From Stenotrophomonas sp. UBA2629 (GTDB lineage: Bacteria > Pseudomonadota > Gammaproteobacteria > Xanthomonadales > Xanthomonadaceae), in assembly GCA_002359895.1 (NCBI GenBank), contig DEOB01000010.1:1056125-1120124 (forward strand): a stretch of 64,000 nucleotides of DNA. The letters run 5' to 3'. This document shows, in pieces, positions 54,012-62,736 of the stretch. The notes below the pieces were generated by a model that ran no database searches, was not told the DNA's origin, and was given only the letters and a program-made list of their open reading frames with translations. Within the stretch, counting starts at the first letter, position 1, and each line of letters opens with the position of its first letter. The translations under genes were made by a program, and so were the position numbers.

Positions 54012-55634
54012 ATGCATCGCTACCTGGTTTATGTGCTGGCACTGATTCTGTTGCCGATATCGCTTGCGCTGGCAGCCTACTGGCCCGCCTGGTACTGGGG
54101 CGTTGCCCTGTTCGGCATCATGTCGTTGCTGGGCACCTGGGATGTGCTGCAACGGCGCAGCGTGCTGCGCCGCAACTATCCGGTGCTGGCCCACTTCCGT
54201 TATGGCTTTGAATCCATCGGCCCTGAAATCCGCCAGTACTTCGTGCAGAGCGATCTGGACGACGTGCCGTTTTCGCGTCAGCAGCGGCAGTTGATCTATC
54301 AGCGTTCGCGCAACGAAATGGACGTGGTGCCGTTCGGCACGCTGCGCAGTACGTACGCGGTGGATTACGAGTGGCTCAACCACTCCATGTCACCGACCAG
54401 CATTCCGCATCACGATTTCCGCGTGGTGATTGGTGCCGAATGCGCTCAGCCTTATTCGGCCAGCGTGTTCAATATTTCGGCGATGAGCTTTGGTTCGTTG
54501 TCGGCCAATGCCATCCGTGCGTTGAACAAGGGCGCAAAGCTCGGCAGCTTCTATCACGACACTGGCGAGGGCTCCATTTCGCCGTATCACCGTGAAAACA
54601 ACGGTGATCTGGTGTGGGAGATCGGCTCGGGCTACTTCGGTTGCCGTGACGAAAATGGCCGCTTCAGTGAAGAGCGCTTCATCGAAAACGCAAGCAGCGA
54701 TCAGGTCAAGATGATCGAGATCAAGCTGTCGCAGGGCGCCAAGCCCGGCCACGGCGGAGTGCTGCCTGCGGCCAAGGTCAGTGCGGAAATCTCCGTTACC
54801 CGTGGCGTGCCGATGGGCGTGGACTGTGTGTCGCCCTCCAAGCATTCGGCGTTCTCCACGCCGGTGGAACTGTTGCGGTTTGTCGCGCGTCTGCGTGAGT
54901 TGTCCGGTGGCAAGCCGGTTGGTTTCAAACTGGCGCTTGGCCATCCGTGGGAATGGTTCGGTATTGCCAAGGCCATGCTGGAAACCGGGCTGCTACCGGA
55001 TTACATCGTGGTTGATGGTGCTGAAGGCGGCACCGGCGCGTCGCCGGCCGAGTTCATCGACCACGTTGGCGTGCCCATGAACGAGGCGCTGATCCTGGTA
55101 CACAACACCTTGGTCGGGCTGGATCTGCGTGACCGCATCCGCTTGGGCGCGGCTGGCAAGGTAACCAGTGCGTTTGATATCGCCCGCACCATTGCGCTGG
55201 GCGCGGACTGGTGCAACGCCGGGCGTGGCTTCATGTTTGCCTTGGGCTGCATCCAGTCGCTGAGTTGCCACAACGACAAATGCCCCACCGGTATCGCCAC
55301 GCAGGACCCCAGCCGCTGGCGCCATCTGGAGCCGGTGGACAAGGCGCAGCGTGTGTTCAATTACCATGAGAACACGCTGCGCGCGCTGCGTGACCTGCTG
55401 GGTGCTGCAGGTTTGAATGATCCATCCGAGCTGGGCCCGGAGCACATTCTGCGCCGCGTTTCGCCGGTGGAAATCCGCTCGCTTGCGGCCTTGTATCGCT
55501 ATCTGGAACCGGGCGAGCTGCTCAACAAGGTGCCTGAGCATGTGGTGTTCCGCGAGTACTGGGCCGACGCGCGCAGCGATTCGTTTATCCCGCCTGCCCG
55601 CATCGCCGCATTGCGTTCGAGCAAGATGCGCTGA
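54012..55634 (+). CDS. GltB-like FMN-binding membrane-associated oxidoreductase
   Basis: The 540-residue protein has two N-terminal membrane helices (about residues 5-42), then the GltS (glutamate synthase FMN) domain. The domain has ISAMSFGSLSANAIRALNKGA, SQGAKPGHGGVLPAAKV, VDGAEGGTGASPAEF, and the 3Fe-4S cysteine set in CIQSLSCHNDKCPTGIATQDP. It lacks the amidotransferase and PGH-type domains of GltB, so it is a stand-alone class seen in many bacteria. Its substrate is not known. It begins 30 bp after the dehydrogenase stop, so the two could share a transcript. Confidence 0.85.
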   Translation: MHRYLVYVLALILLPISLALAAYWPAWYWGVALFGIMSLLGTWDVLQRRSVLRRNYPVLAHFRYGFESIGPEIRQYFVQSDLDDVPFSRQQRQLIYQRSRNEMDVVPFGTLRSTYAVDYEWLNHSMSPTSIPHHDFRVVIGAECAQPYSASVFNISAMSFGSLSANAIRALNKGAKLGSFYHDTGEGSISPYHRENNGDLVWEIGSGYFGCRDENGRFSEERFIENASSDQVKMIEIKLSQGAKPGHGGVLPAAKVSAEISVTRGVPMGVDCVSPSKHSAFSTPVELLRFVARLRELSGGKPVGFKLALGHPWEWFGIAKAMLETGLLPDYIVVDGAEGGTGASPAEFIDHVGVPMNEALILVHNTLVGLDLRDRIRLGAAGKVTSAFDIARTIALGADWCNAGRGFMFALGCIQSLSCHNDKCPTGIATQDPSRWRHLEPVDKAQRVFNYHENTLRALRDLLGAAGLNDPSELGPEHILRRVSPVEIRSLAALYRYLEPGELLNKVPEHVVFREYWADARSDSFIPPARIAALRSSKMR

Positions 55635-55651
55635 GGGTGCATGTGCCGTGC

Positions 55652-55677
55652 GCGGAGCGTTGCTCCGCTGCGGCTTT
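55652..55677 (+). terminator. Possible terminator after the GltB-like gene
   Basis: A 7-bp stem GCGGAGC (55652-55658) with complement (55662-55668), 3-nt loop, followed by TGCGGCTTTT. Confidence 0.45.
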
Positions 55678-55730
55678 TCAGAACGTTGCAGCCGCGCGTG
55701 GCGCGGCAATGGACGTGCAACTGGCTGGGG

Positions 55731-56981
55731 TTACTTCCCCAGCCAGCCGATCACGCCTTCAGCGGCACGCAGCCCACTGGCGTAGCAGGCGGTTAGCAGA
55801 TAGCCGCCGGTCGGCGCTTCCCAATCCAGCATTTCGCCTGCGCAGAACACGCCGGGCAGGGCGCTGAGCATCAGCTGGTCGTTCATGGCTTCCAGTTGCA
55901 CGCCACCGGCGGTGCTGATGACTTCTTCCATCGGTCGTGGCCGCAGCAGTGACAACGGCAGGCGTTTGAGCGTGCGCACCACTGCGTCGATATCGTTGCC
56001 GGCGTCCTTGCCCAGCACTTCAAACAACAGGCCGGCTTTCACTGCATCCAGCCCTGCGGCACGGCGCAGGTGCTCACCAAAGCTGCGACCCTTGCGCGGG
56101 CGGCTCAGTTCGGCAAGCAGGCGCGCTTCATCGCGGCCTGGCACCAGGTCCAGTTCCAGCTGCACCTTTCCGTCGCGATTGAGTGTCTCGCGCAGATCGG
56201 CGGAAAGTGCATAGATCAGGCTGCCTTCGATGCCGTACTCGCTCACCACGCATTCGCCCTGCAGCTGCTGCGGCTGCCCGTGCAGATCGCGCCAATGCGC
56301 GACGATGGGCTTCAACGGAGTGCCGGCATGGCGCTGGCTGAAGTGTGGCGTCCACGCGATATCAAAGCCGCAATTGGCCGGCTGCAGTGGCGCGGTATCC
56401 ACGCCGCGCTGCTGCAGAACCGGCATCCAGCCGCCGTCCGAACCGAGCTGCGGCCAACTGCCGCCACCCAGTGCCAGCACCGTGGCAGCGGCTTGCACCG
56501 CAACCTGGCCGTCTTCAGTGGCCATGCGCAGGCTGCCATCGGCATTCCAGCCCAGCCAACGGTGCTGCACGTGAAAACGCACGCCGCGTTCTTTCAACCG
56601 GCGTACCCAGCCACGCAGCAACGGTGCGGCTTTGCGGTCCACCGGGAACACACGGCCGGAGCTGCCGACATAGGTTTCCACGCCAAGCCCGGCCGCCCAA
56701 TCACGCAGCGCCTGCGCATCAAAACCGTCGAGCCAACTGGCCACTTCGGTTTGTCGCTCGCGGTAGCGCGAATCAAACAGCGGGCGCGGATCGGAGTGGG
56801 TGAGATTGAGCCCGCCTTTGCCGGCGATCAGAAACTTGCGGCCGGGCGAGCCCTTGGCCTCGTACAGATCCACCTGCAGGCCGGCCGCGCACAGGCGCTC
56901 GGCGGCAAACAGCCCCGCAGGGCCGCCGCCGATCACAGCAACGCGCGTGCCGACAGATGCGTTATCAGCGGGGCTGGACAT
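55731..56981 (-). CDS. HI0933-type FAD flavoprotein (TIGR03862-like)
   Basis: The 416-residue protein has the FAD Rossmann motif RVAVIGGGPAGLFAAERL and then GRKFLIAGKGGLNLTHS. It also has GRVFPVDRKAAPLLRGWVRRL and the C-terminal GEMLDWEAPTGGYLLTACYASG. These define the HI0933 (BaiN/RdsA) family; members reduce diverse compounds and the physiological role is not settled. ATG 56981 (MSSPADNAS) is preferred; six residues earlier also possible. Overlaps the FKBP gene by 17 bases. Confidence 0.88.
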   Translation of the reverse strand: MSSPADNASVGTRVAVIGGGPAGLFAAERLCAAGLQVDLYEAKGSPGRKFLIAGKGGLNLTHSDPRPLFDSRYRERQTEVASWLDGFDAQALRDWAAGLGVETYVGSSGRVFPVDRKAAPLLRGWVRRLKERGVRFHVQHRWLGWNADGSLRMATEDGQVAVQAAATVLALGGGSWPQLGSDGGWMPVLQQRGVDTAPLQPANCGFDIAWTPHFSQRHAGTPLKPIVAHWRDLHGQPQQLQGECVVSEYGIEGSLIYALSADLRETLNRDGKVQLELDLVPGRDEARLLAELSRPRKGRSFGEHLRRAAGLDAVKAGLLFEVLGKDAGNDIDAVVRTLKRLPLSLLRPRPMEEVISTAGGVQLEAMNDQLMLSALPGVFCAGEMLDWEAPTGGYLLTACYASGLRAAEGVIGWLGK

Positions 56982-57396
56982 CGAGCAGTTCAACGTCAAA
57001 CACCAGCGAGGAACCGGCCGGGATCGGGCCGGTGCTGCGATTGCCGTAGCCGTATTCGGCCGGAATCATCAGCGTGCGCTTGCCACCGACCTTCATGCCG
57101 GCAAAGCCTTCATCCCAACCCCGGATGACCTGCTTCTCGCCCAGGTTGAAGGTAAAGGGTTCGCCACGGTCCACTGAGCTGTCGAACTTGTCGCCATGCT
57201 TGTCGGCGGTGCGTTCGTCGTAGATCCAGCCGGTGTAATGCACGGTGACCTTGCTGCCGGCGACAGCCTCGGCGCCGGTGCCGGGCTGGGTATCAATACG
57301 CTCGAAAGTGGCAATGGTGCCACCCGGCGGCGGGCCGGGCGGGGTGCAGCCCACGGCGAGCAGGGACAGCAGAATCGGGATGAACAGACGGCGCAT
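56965..57396 (-). CDS. FKBP-type peptidyl-prolyl isomerase, lipoprotein
   Basis: The 143-residue protein has a lipobox LLAVGC (Cys about 17) and a short Pro-rich spacer. The FKBP domain has GSKVTVHYTGWIYD, KFDSSVDRGEPFTFNLGEKQVIRGWDEGFAGMKVGGKRTL and IPAGSSLVFDVELLDV. It carries no dimerisation domain. It folds periplasmic proteins; partner unknown. ATG 57396 (MRRLFIPILLSLL) gives the signal peptide. It precedes the flavoprotein gene, with overlap. Confidence 0.88.
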   Translation of the reverse strand: MRRLFIPILLSLLAVGCTPPGPPPGGTIATFERIDTQPGTGAEAVAGSKVTVHYTGWIYDERTADKHGDKFDSSVDRGEPFTFNLGEKQVIRGWDEGFAGMKVGGKRTLMIPAEYGYGNRSTGPIPAGSSLVFDVELLDVQPR

Positions 57397-57457
57397 GAAC
57401 GGCTCCGGCAGATAGGGCGTGCAAGGGTAGCGCATCGCTGCCGGGTATCATTGCGCG

Positions 57458-57823
57458 ATGGCCAAACTGCTCCTCAATCTGCGCAATGTGGGTGACGATG
57501 AAAGTCACGACGTCGGTGAACTGCTCGACCTCAACCACATCCCTTGGTATCGCACCGAGCCCAGCCCGTGGGGTATTTCCAACGGTGGCATCTGGCTGCG
57601 CGACAACGAGGACCACCCGCGCGCCAAGGCCTTGATGGCCACCTACCAGGCCGAGCGCAGCCAGCGCGTGCGTGCCGAGCGTGAGGCCGGTCTGCGTGAT
57701 GGCACGGCGGAGACGTTCAGTAGTCTGTTCAGGAAGCGGCCGCTGTACGTGGTGGCGGTGCTGCTGGGCATGCTGGCTGCAGCGGCGTTGGTGCTGTTGC
57801 CGTTCGTGCTGCTGCGCGGCTGA
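57458..57823 (+). CDS. DUF6164-like small protein with a C-terminal membrane anchor
   Basis: The 121-residue protein starts MAKLLLNLRNVGDDESHDVGELLDLNHIPWYRTEPSPWGISNGGIW, a ferredoxin-like DUF2007-type fold by pattern. It ends with one membrane helix (about residues 95-118, LYVVAVLLGMLAAAALVLLPF). No catalytic residues are visible. It is divergent from the FKBP gene and 37 bp before trhO. Confidence 0.75.
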   Translation: MAKLLLNLRNVGDDESHDVGELLDLNHIPWYRTEPSPWGISNGGIWLRDNEDHPRAKALMATYQAERSQRVRAEREAGLRDGTAETFSSLFRKRPLYVVAVLLGMLAAAALVLLPFVLLRG

Positions 57824-57860
57824 GCCGGCCACCGATGCGGCGGGCCGGTACAATACGGCC

Positions 57861-58616
57861 ATGATCGTCAATACCGCCGCTTACCATTTCGTTCCCCTTC
57901 CCGATGCCGAGGCGCTCAATGCAGCGCTTCTGGAGCGTGCCCAGGCGCAGGAACTGCGCGGCACCATCCTGGTGGCGGGTGAGGGCATCAACCTGTTTCT
58001 GGCTGGCAGCCGTGAGGGCATTGATGCCTTTTACGCAGCGCTGAAAACCGACGCGCGCTTCGCCGACATGCGGGTGAAGTACAGCTACAGCCAGATGCAG
58101 CCGTTTGCGCGGCTCAAGGCCAAGGTCAAGTCGGAGATCATCAGTTTCCGTCGTGACGACGGCCAGCCGTTGGATTACCCGCGTGCGCCCAGCGTTGCGC
58201 CGGCCACCGTGCAGCGTTGGCTGCGGCAGGGCCACGACGATGGCGGCAAGCGCGTGGTGATGCTCGACACACGCAACGAGCAGGAGTTCGCACACGGCAC
58301 CTTTACCGGCGCGTTGACTCTACCTATCGGCAAGTTCACCGATCTGCCGTCGGCATTGGAGCCGCACCGAGAAGCGCTGGCCGATGCCACGGTGGTGAGT
58401 TTCTGCACCGGCGGCATCCGCTGTGAAAAGGCTGCGCTGTGGATGCAGAACGACGGCATGCATAACGTGCTGCAGCTGGAGGGCGGCATCCTGGGCTACT
58501 TCGAAGAAGTGGGCGGCGAAGGCTATGACGGCCGTTGCTTCGTATTCGATGAGCGCGTGGCGCTGGATGCCCAGCTGCTGCCGCTGGTGGATGACGTGCA
58601 GGAGCAGGTCGCCTGA
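57861..58616 (+). CDS. trhO: tRNA uridine(34) hydroxylase TrhO
   Basis: The 251-residue protein has an N-terminal ferredoxin-like domain (ELRGTILVAGEGINLFLAGS) and a rhodanese domain with the active Cys in FCTGGIRCEKAALWM. The short C-terminus GGILGYFEEVGGEGYDGRCFVFDERVALD is family-specific. TrhO (YceA) hydroxylates U34 of several tRNAs to 5-hydroxyuridine in an oxygen-dependent way. ATG 57861 (MIVNTAAYHFVP) is the family start; the ORF extends upstream only in the shadow of the preceding gene. Confidence 0.9.
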   Translation: MIVNTAAYHFVPLPDAEALNAALLERAQAQELRGTILVAGEGINLFLAGSREGIDAFYAALKTDARFADMRVKYSYSQMQPFARLKAKVKSEIISFRRDDGQPLDYPRAPSVAPATVQRWLRQGHDDGGKRVVMLDTRNEQEFAHGTFTGALTLPIGKFTDLPSALEPHREALADATVVSFCTGGIRCEKAALWMQNDGMHNVLQLEGGILGYFEEVGGEGYDGRCFVFDERVALDAQLLPLVDDVQEQVA

Positions 58617-58734
58617 AAAGGCGCGTGGCAACGGTGGTTTGATCCGGCCAATCAGGAAACAGTGTTCGACCGGTGGCGGTTCTTAACCGGCTCACGCCCC
58701 CCATGTCGTTTCCATCGTCTCTGGAAGCTGCCAC

Positions 58735-59727
58735 ATGATTCCTCTTTCCGTTCTTGATCTTGCCCCGGTCTGCGAAGGCTCCCGTCCGCAGCAGGCCTTC
58801 GGCAACATGCTCGATCTGGCCCAGCACGCCGAGCGCTGGGGCTACCGCCGCTTCTGGCTGGCCGAGCACCACAACATGCCAGGTATCGCCAGCGCCGCCA
58901 CCTCGGTGCTGATTGGCCATGTGGCGGGCGGCACGTCGACCATCCGGGTCGGCGCGGGCGGCATCATGCTGCCCAACCATTCGCCGCTGCAGGTGGCTGA
59001 ACAGTTCGGCACGCTGGCCTCGCTGTATCCGGGCCGTATCGATCTGGGGCTGGGCCGTGCGCCGGGCACCGATCACGCCACCGCACGCGCGTTGCGCCGC
59101 TATTTCGACAGCGCTGACCAGTTCCCGCAGGACGTCACCGAACTGCTGCATTACTTCGCGCCCGCGCAGCCGGGGCAGAGTGTGCAGGCCGTGCCAGGCG
59201 CGGGCATGGATGTGCCGGTGTGGTTGCTGGGTTCCAGTCTTTTCAGTGCGCGTCTGGCAGCGGCAATGGGTTTGTCGTTTGCGTTCGCCTCGCACTTCGC
59301 ACCGGATGCCATGGACGAGGCGCTGGCGCTGTATCGCCGTGACTTCAAGCCGTCGGAGCATTTGCGCGCGCCTTACGCGATTCTGGCGTTGAACGTGGTG
59401 GCCAGTGAGTCGGAGGCCGAATCGCGGCGTCTGTTCACCACCCAGCAGCAGAGTTTCGTGAACCTGCGCCGTGGTCGTCCCGGGCAGATTCCACCGCCGG
59501 TGGAAGACATCGAGGCGTTCTGGGAGCCGCATGAAAAGAGTGGTGTGGAACGCGCATTGGCCTGCACGGTGTTGGGTGATGCGGCGCAGGTGGCCGAGGG
59601 CATGCAGGCATTTGCTCAGCGGCATCGTCCCGATGAAATGCTGTTGACCGCCAATATCTTCGACCACGGTGCACGGCTACGTTCATTCGAGCTGGCCATG
59701 CAGGCATGGCAGGCCGCGCACGCCTGA
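58735..59727 (+). CDS. Luciferase-like (LLM) flavin-dependent oxidoreductase
   Basis: The 330-residue protein has the YhbW-type pattern MIPLSVLDLAPVCEGS, then RFWLAEHHNMPGIASAATSVLIG and RIDLGLGRAPGTD. The luciferase-like TIM barrel binds FMN from a separate reductase. Substrate unknown. It is alone in its unit, with a terminator 28 bases after the stop. Confidence 0.87.
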   Translation: MIPLSVLDLAPVCEGSRPQQAFGNMLDLAQHAERWGYRRFWLAEHHNMPGIASAATSVLIGHVAGGTSTIRVGAGGIMLPNHSPLQVAEQFGTLASLYPGRIDLGLGRAPGTDHATARALRRYFDSADQFPQDVTELLHYFAPAQPGQSVQAVPGAGMDVPVWLLGSSLFSARLAAAMGLSFAFASHFAPDAMDEALALYRRDFKPSEHLRAPYAILALNVVASESEAESRRLFTTQQQSFVNLRRGRPGQIPPPVEDIEAFWEPHEKSGVERALACTVLGDAAQVAEGMQAFAQRHRPDEMLLTANIFDHGARLRSFELAMQAWQAAHA

Positions 59728-59754
59728 GCAGGCTGCGCTTGCTTCAAATGATGT

Positions 59755-59792
59755 AAAGGCCTGCAGCCGCGCGTGCGATTGCAGGCCTTTTT
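59755..59792 (+). terminator. Terminator of the LLM oxidoreductase gene
   Basis: An 11-bp stem AAAGGCCTGCA (59755-59765) with complement (59780-59790) is followed by TT and C. It can also act on the convergent ExoD-family gene. Confidence 0.8.
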
Positions 59793-59834
59793 CATGGGCG
59801 CAGCTGCGTTGGCTTCATGGTGAAGCCAAGGCTT

Positions 59835-60497
59835 TCAGCCACCAGTCCAGCGCTGTACCAGTTCGATCACGCCGTTGACCAGCTGCCCCGAGCTCAATCC
59901 GAAGAACAGTACTGCGGCAATGGCCGCTATCCAGTTGACCAGCATCAGCGCGCCATCGCGTTCGATCAGCGCAAGTGCAAACAGCAGCAGCTGGAAGCCA
60001 AACAGATAGTTGGTGAAGGGAATTGGCAGTGACAGCAGCACACCCACCAGCAACAGCAGCAGGCCGGTGAACATCCGCGCCGGCAGCGGGCCGATCATCA
60101 CCGACAGACGTGGCTTGAGCATGCGGTCCAGTCGCCGCAGCGGTCGGCTGATCTTGCTCAGGAACGAATGCATGGTGGCGCGCTTGGGCCCGCGCTTGCC
60201 GATGAAGCCGGGCAGCCAGGGCCGCGACAATCCACAAAGCAATTGCAGGCCGATCAGCAGAACCAAGGGCCCACTGACTGCGCCGCCAATACCCGGGATG
60301 GGAATGAACGCCGGCAGGATCGCGATGAACAGGAACATGCCGAAAGCGCTCTGCTCCAGCCCGTGCAATATCTGCTGCAGGCTCAGCTGCTCGGCCGGAT
60401 CGCCGTGCTCGAACATCCCCAGCAGCGTGCGGATGCCTTCGTTCTGATACGCCTCGCTGCGAGAGACGTCATCGCTGGGGTCAGCCGGTGGTGTCAT
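59835..60497 (-). CDS. ExoD-family membrane protein
   Basis: The 220-residue protein has four to five hydrophobic segments with LFIAILPAFIPIPGIGGAVSGPLVLLIGLQLL, a hallmark of the ExoD family. ExoD was found through exopolysaccharide synthesis in Rhizobium; its real activity is unknown. The start ATG 60497 (MTPPADP) has GGAAG about 9 bases upstream and overlaps the CNNM gene end; ATG 60503 is the alternative. Confidence 0.8.
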   Translation of the reverse strand: MTPPADPSDDVSRSEAYQNEGIRTLLGMFEHGDPAEQLSLQQILHGLEQSAFGMFLFIAILPAFIPIPGIGGAVSGPLVLLIGLQLLCGLSRPWLPGFIGKRGPKRATMHSFLSKISRPLRRLDRMLKPRLSVMIGPLPARMFTGLLLLLVGVLLSLPIPFTNYLFGFQLLLFALALIERDGALMLVNWIAAIAAVLFFGLSSGQLVNGVIELVQRWTGG

Positions 60498-61824
60498 CTG
60501 CATCTTCTTCCGGCAGCTTGGACAGCAGCAGCTTGTCGATGCGCGCGCCGTCCAGGTCCACGATTTCAATGCGCCAACCGGCCCAGTCGAAATACTCGCC
60601 GGCGTGCGGAATGCGGCCGAATTGATGCATGCACATGCCGGCCAGCGTGTAGTAGTCGCCTTCTTCGGCGTCCGGCAACTCCGCGCCCTGCATCAGTTCG
60701 CGCAGGTCATCCACCGGCAGCGAGCCATCCACCAGTAGCGAGCCATCGGCGCGGGTGACCACCAGGGCGTCTTCGTCGGAATTTTCGGTGGCCTGCAGGC
60801 GCCCAACCACCGCGCCCATCAGGTCGGAGATGGTGACCAGGCCCTGGATTTCGCCGTATTCGTCCACCACCAAGGCCATCGACTGGTGTTCCTCGCGGAA
60901 GATTTCCAGCAACTTCATCGCGTGGGTGGATTCGGACACATACAGGGTTTCGCGCAGGTTCTCGAACAGCGAGCCGCTGTTGTCTTCAAGGCGCGTCACC
61001 AGCGTCTTCACCTCAAGAATGCCCGCGATGTCCTGATCGTTGCCGCGATACACCGGGTAACGCGAGAACGCATGTTCGCGCATGGTGTGCAGGTTTTTGG
61101 CCTGCTCGGCAGTGGTATCCAGCCAGGCAATGCGGTTGCGCGGGGTCATCAGGCTGTCGGCGGTGCGGTCGCCCAAGCGCATGACGCGATTCATCATGTC
61201 GCGCTCATGGGCGTCAATGACGCCAGCCTCGTGGCTTTCGGCCACCAGCATGCGGATTTCTTCTTCCGTCACCGAGGCCGATTCGTTCTTGCCCAGGCCG
61301 ACCAAGCGCAGCACCAGCTGGGTGGAGCGCGACAGCAGCCATACGCCAGGTGCGGCAATACGCGCCAGCCAGCTCATGGGCACGGAGACGATGCCTGCGA
61401 TATCTTCAGAACGCGTCAGGGCGAGGCGTTTTGGCACCAGTTCGCCGAAGATCAGCGTTAGATAGGTGATCAAAGCGACTGCCAAGACTTTGCCGATGAA
61501 TTCCGAATACGGCTGCGGTTCGCCTATCAGCGAGAAATTGGCTGACAGTGCGGGGAACGCTGCCTGCAGATGCTGGGCGATCGCGCCGCCGATGGCGTCA
61601 CCGCCATAGACACCAGTCAAGATGCCGATCAGGGTGATGCCGATCTGCACCGTGGAAAGAAAATTCTCTGGCTTTTCAGATAGTTCCAGTGCGCGTGCGG
61701 CGCGCTTGCTGGAATTTGCCATCTGCTTGAGGCGGCTTTTGCGCGACGTCATGACCGACATTTCGGACATGGCGAAGAAGCCATTGAGCAGGATCAGGGC
61801 GAGTACGATGAAAAATTCAAACAC
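60481..61824 (-). CDS. CNNM/CorC-family transporter-associated protein
   Basis: The 447-residue protein has a CNNM (DUF21) domain with four hydrophobic segments. Two CBS domains follow (about residues 215-330; MTPRNRIAWLDTTAE, MALVVDEYGEIQGLVTISDLMG) and a CorC_HlyC C-terminal domain (YYTLAGMCMHQFGRIPHAGEYFDWAGWRIEIVDLDG). It is called a hemolysin in older annotation; members act in Mg2+/Co2+ efflux. The overlap with the ExoD gene suggests one transcript. Confidence 0.9.
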   Translation of the reverse strand: MFEFFIVLALILLNGFFAMSEMSVMTSRKSRLKQMANSSKRAARALELSEKPENFLSTVQIGITLIGILTGVYGGDAIGGAIAQHLQAAFPALSANFSLIGEPQPYSEFIGKVLAVALITYLTLIFGELVPKRLALTRSEDIAGIVSVPMSWLARIAAPGVWLLSRSTQLVLRLVGLGKNESASVTEEEIRMLVAESHEAGVIDAHERDMMNRVMRLGDRTADSLMTPRNRIAWLDTTAEQAKNLHTMREHAFSRYPVYRGNDQDIAGILEVKTLVTRLEDNSGSLFENLRETLYVSESTHAMKLLEIFREEHQSMALVVDEYGEIQGLVTISDLMGAVVGRLQATENSDEDALVVTRADGSLLVDGSLPVDDLRELMQGAELPDAEEGDYYTLAGMCMHQFGRIPHAGEYFDWAGWRIEIVDLDGARIDKLLLSKLPEEDADDTTG

Positions 61825-62097
61825 GGGTCTCTCCCCGGGTTGGTGGCGGGGAGGGCGGGTGTCTGCATTGGCCGGGACCGCTCAGGGGCGGTAGGCGGCG
61901 CGGCGGCGGGGGATAAGGGTCGTCGTCCATAGGGTGCGCCGCGAGGGCGCCGGGCAATCTTAGCAAACACGGGGCCGGCCGCGTCAGTGGCGCGTTCATT
62001 TTCCTGTTCAGGCATACGGGGGAATACCCTCAATGCCATCTAACCGTCATAATCCGCCCCCGGTGCCGTCCTTCCCGCGACGGCTGATAGGTTCCCC

Positions 62098-62724
62098 ATG
62101 TTTTCGTTGCAGACCATCTTTGGCTCCGGCAAGCAGTTCTACACCTACCTTGACGAGGCCGCGCAGGCCGCCTATGACAGCTCCAAGGCGCTGCACGAGA
62201 TGATGCGTGAGGCCGATCGTCAGCCTGCGCTGGATGCGTTCAAGCTCGCCCGACTGCGCGAACGCGCTGCCTCGGACAAGATCAGCCAAGCGCTGGTGGA
62301 CAGCTTCATGACCCCCATCGAGCGCGAGGACATCGAGGCGCTGGGTTCGGCGCTGTACAAAATCCCCAAGCAGGTCGAGAAGTTCGCCGACCGCTACTCG
62401 CTGGCCGTGCAGCACCTGGAGCAGATCGACTTCGCCCCGCGCGCGGCGATGCTGGAGCAGGCCGCCGGTGTGGTGGTGGAGATGGTCAACGACCTGCGCA
62501 ACATGAACCTGGATCGCATGACCGCGCTCAACGAGAAGCTGCGTTCGTTGGAGAACGAAGCCGATCGTCTGATGTTGGAGCTGTACCGCGACATCTATTC
62601 CGGCCGTCTGGACAACCTGCAGATGTTCCTGTTGAAGGAATTCTTCGAGATCCTGGAAAAAGCCATCGACCGTTGCCGCGAGGCCGGTGTGGTGGTTTAC
62701 CAGATCGTCCTGAAAAACAGCTGA
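62098..62724 (+). CDS. DUF47 (PhoU-like) Pit accessory protein
   Basis: The 208-residue all-helical protein has the TIGR00153/DUF47 pattern: YTYLDEAAQAAYDSSKALHEMM, then LVDSFMTPIEREDIEALGSALYKI and LYRDIYSGRLDNLQMFLLKEFFEILEKAIDRC. It lies 12 bp before the Pit gene, as in other bacteria where such Pap proteins modulate low-affinity phosphate transport. A 273-bp upstream gap has no gene and no terminator I can point to. Confidence 0.9.
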   Translation: MFSLQTIFGSGKQFYTYLDEAAQAAYDSSKALHEMMREADRQPALDAFKLARLRERAASDKISQALVDSFMTPIEREDIEALGSALYKIPKQVEKFADRYSLAVQHLEQIDFAPRAAMLEQAAGVVVEMVNDLRNMNLDRMTALNEKLRSLENEADRLMLELYRDIYSGRLDNLQMFLLKEFFEILEKAIDRCREAGVVVYQIVLKNS

Positions 62725-62736
62725 CGGGGGCGTTCG

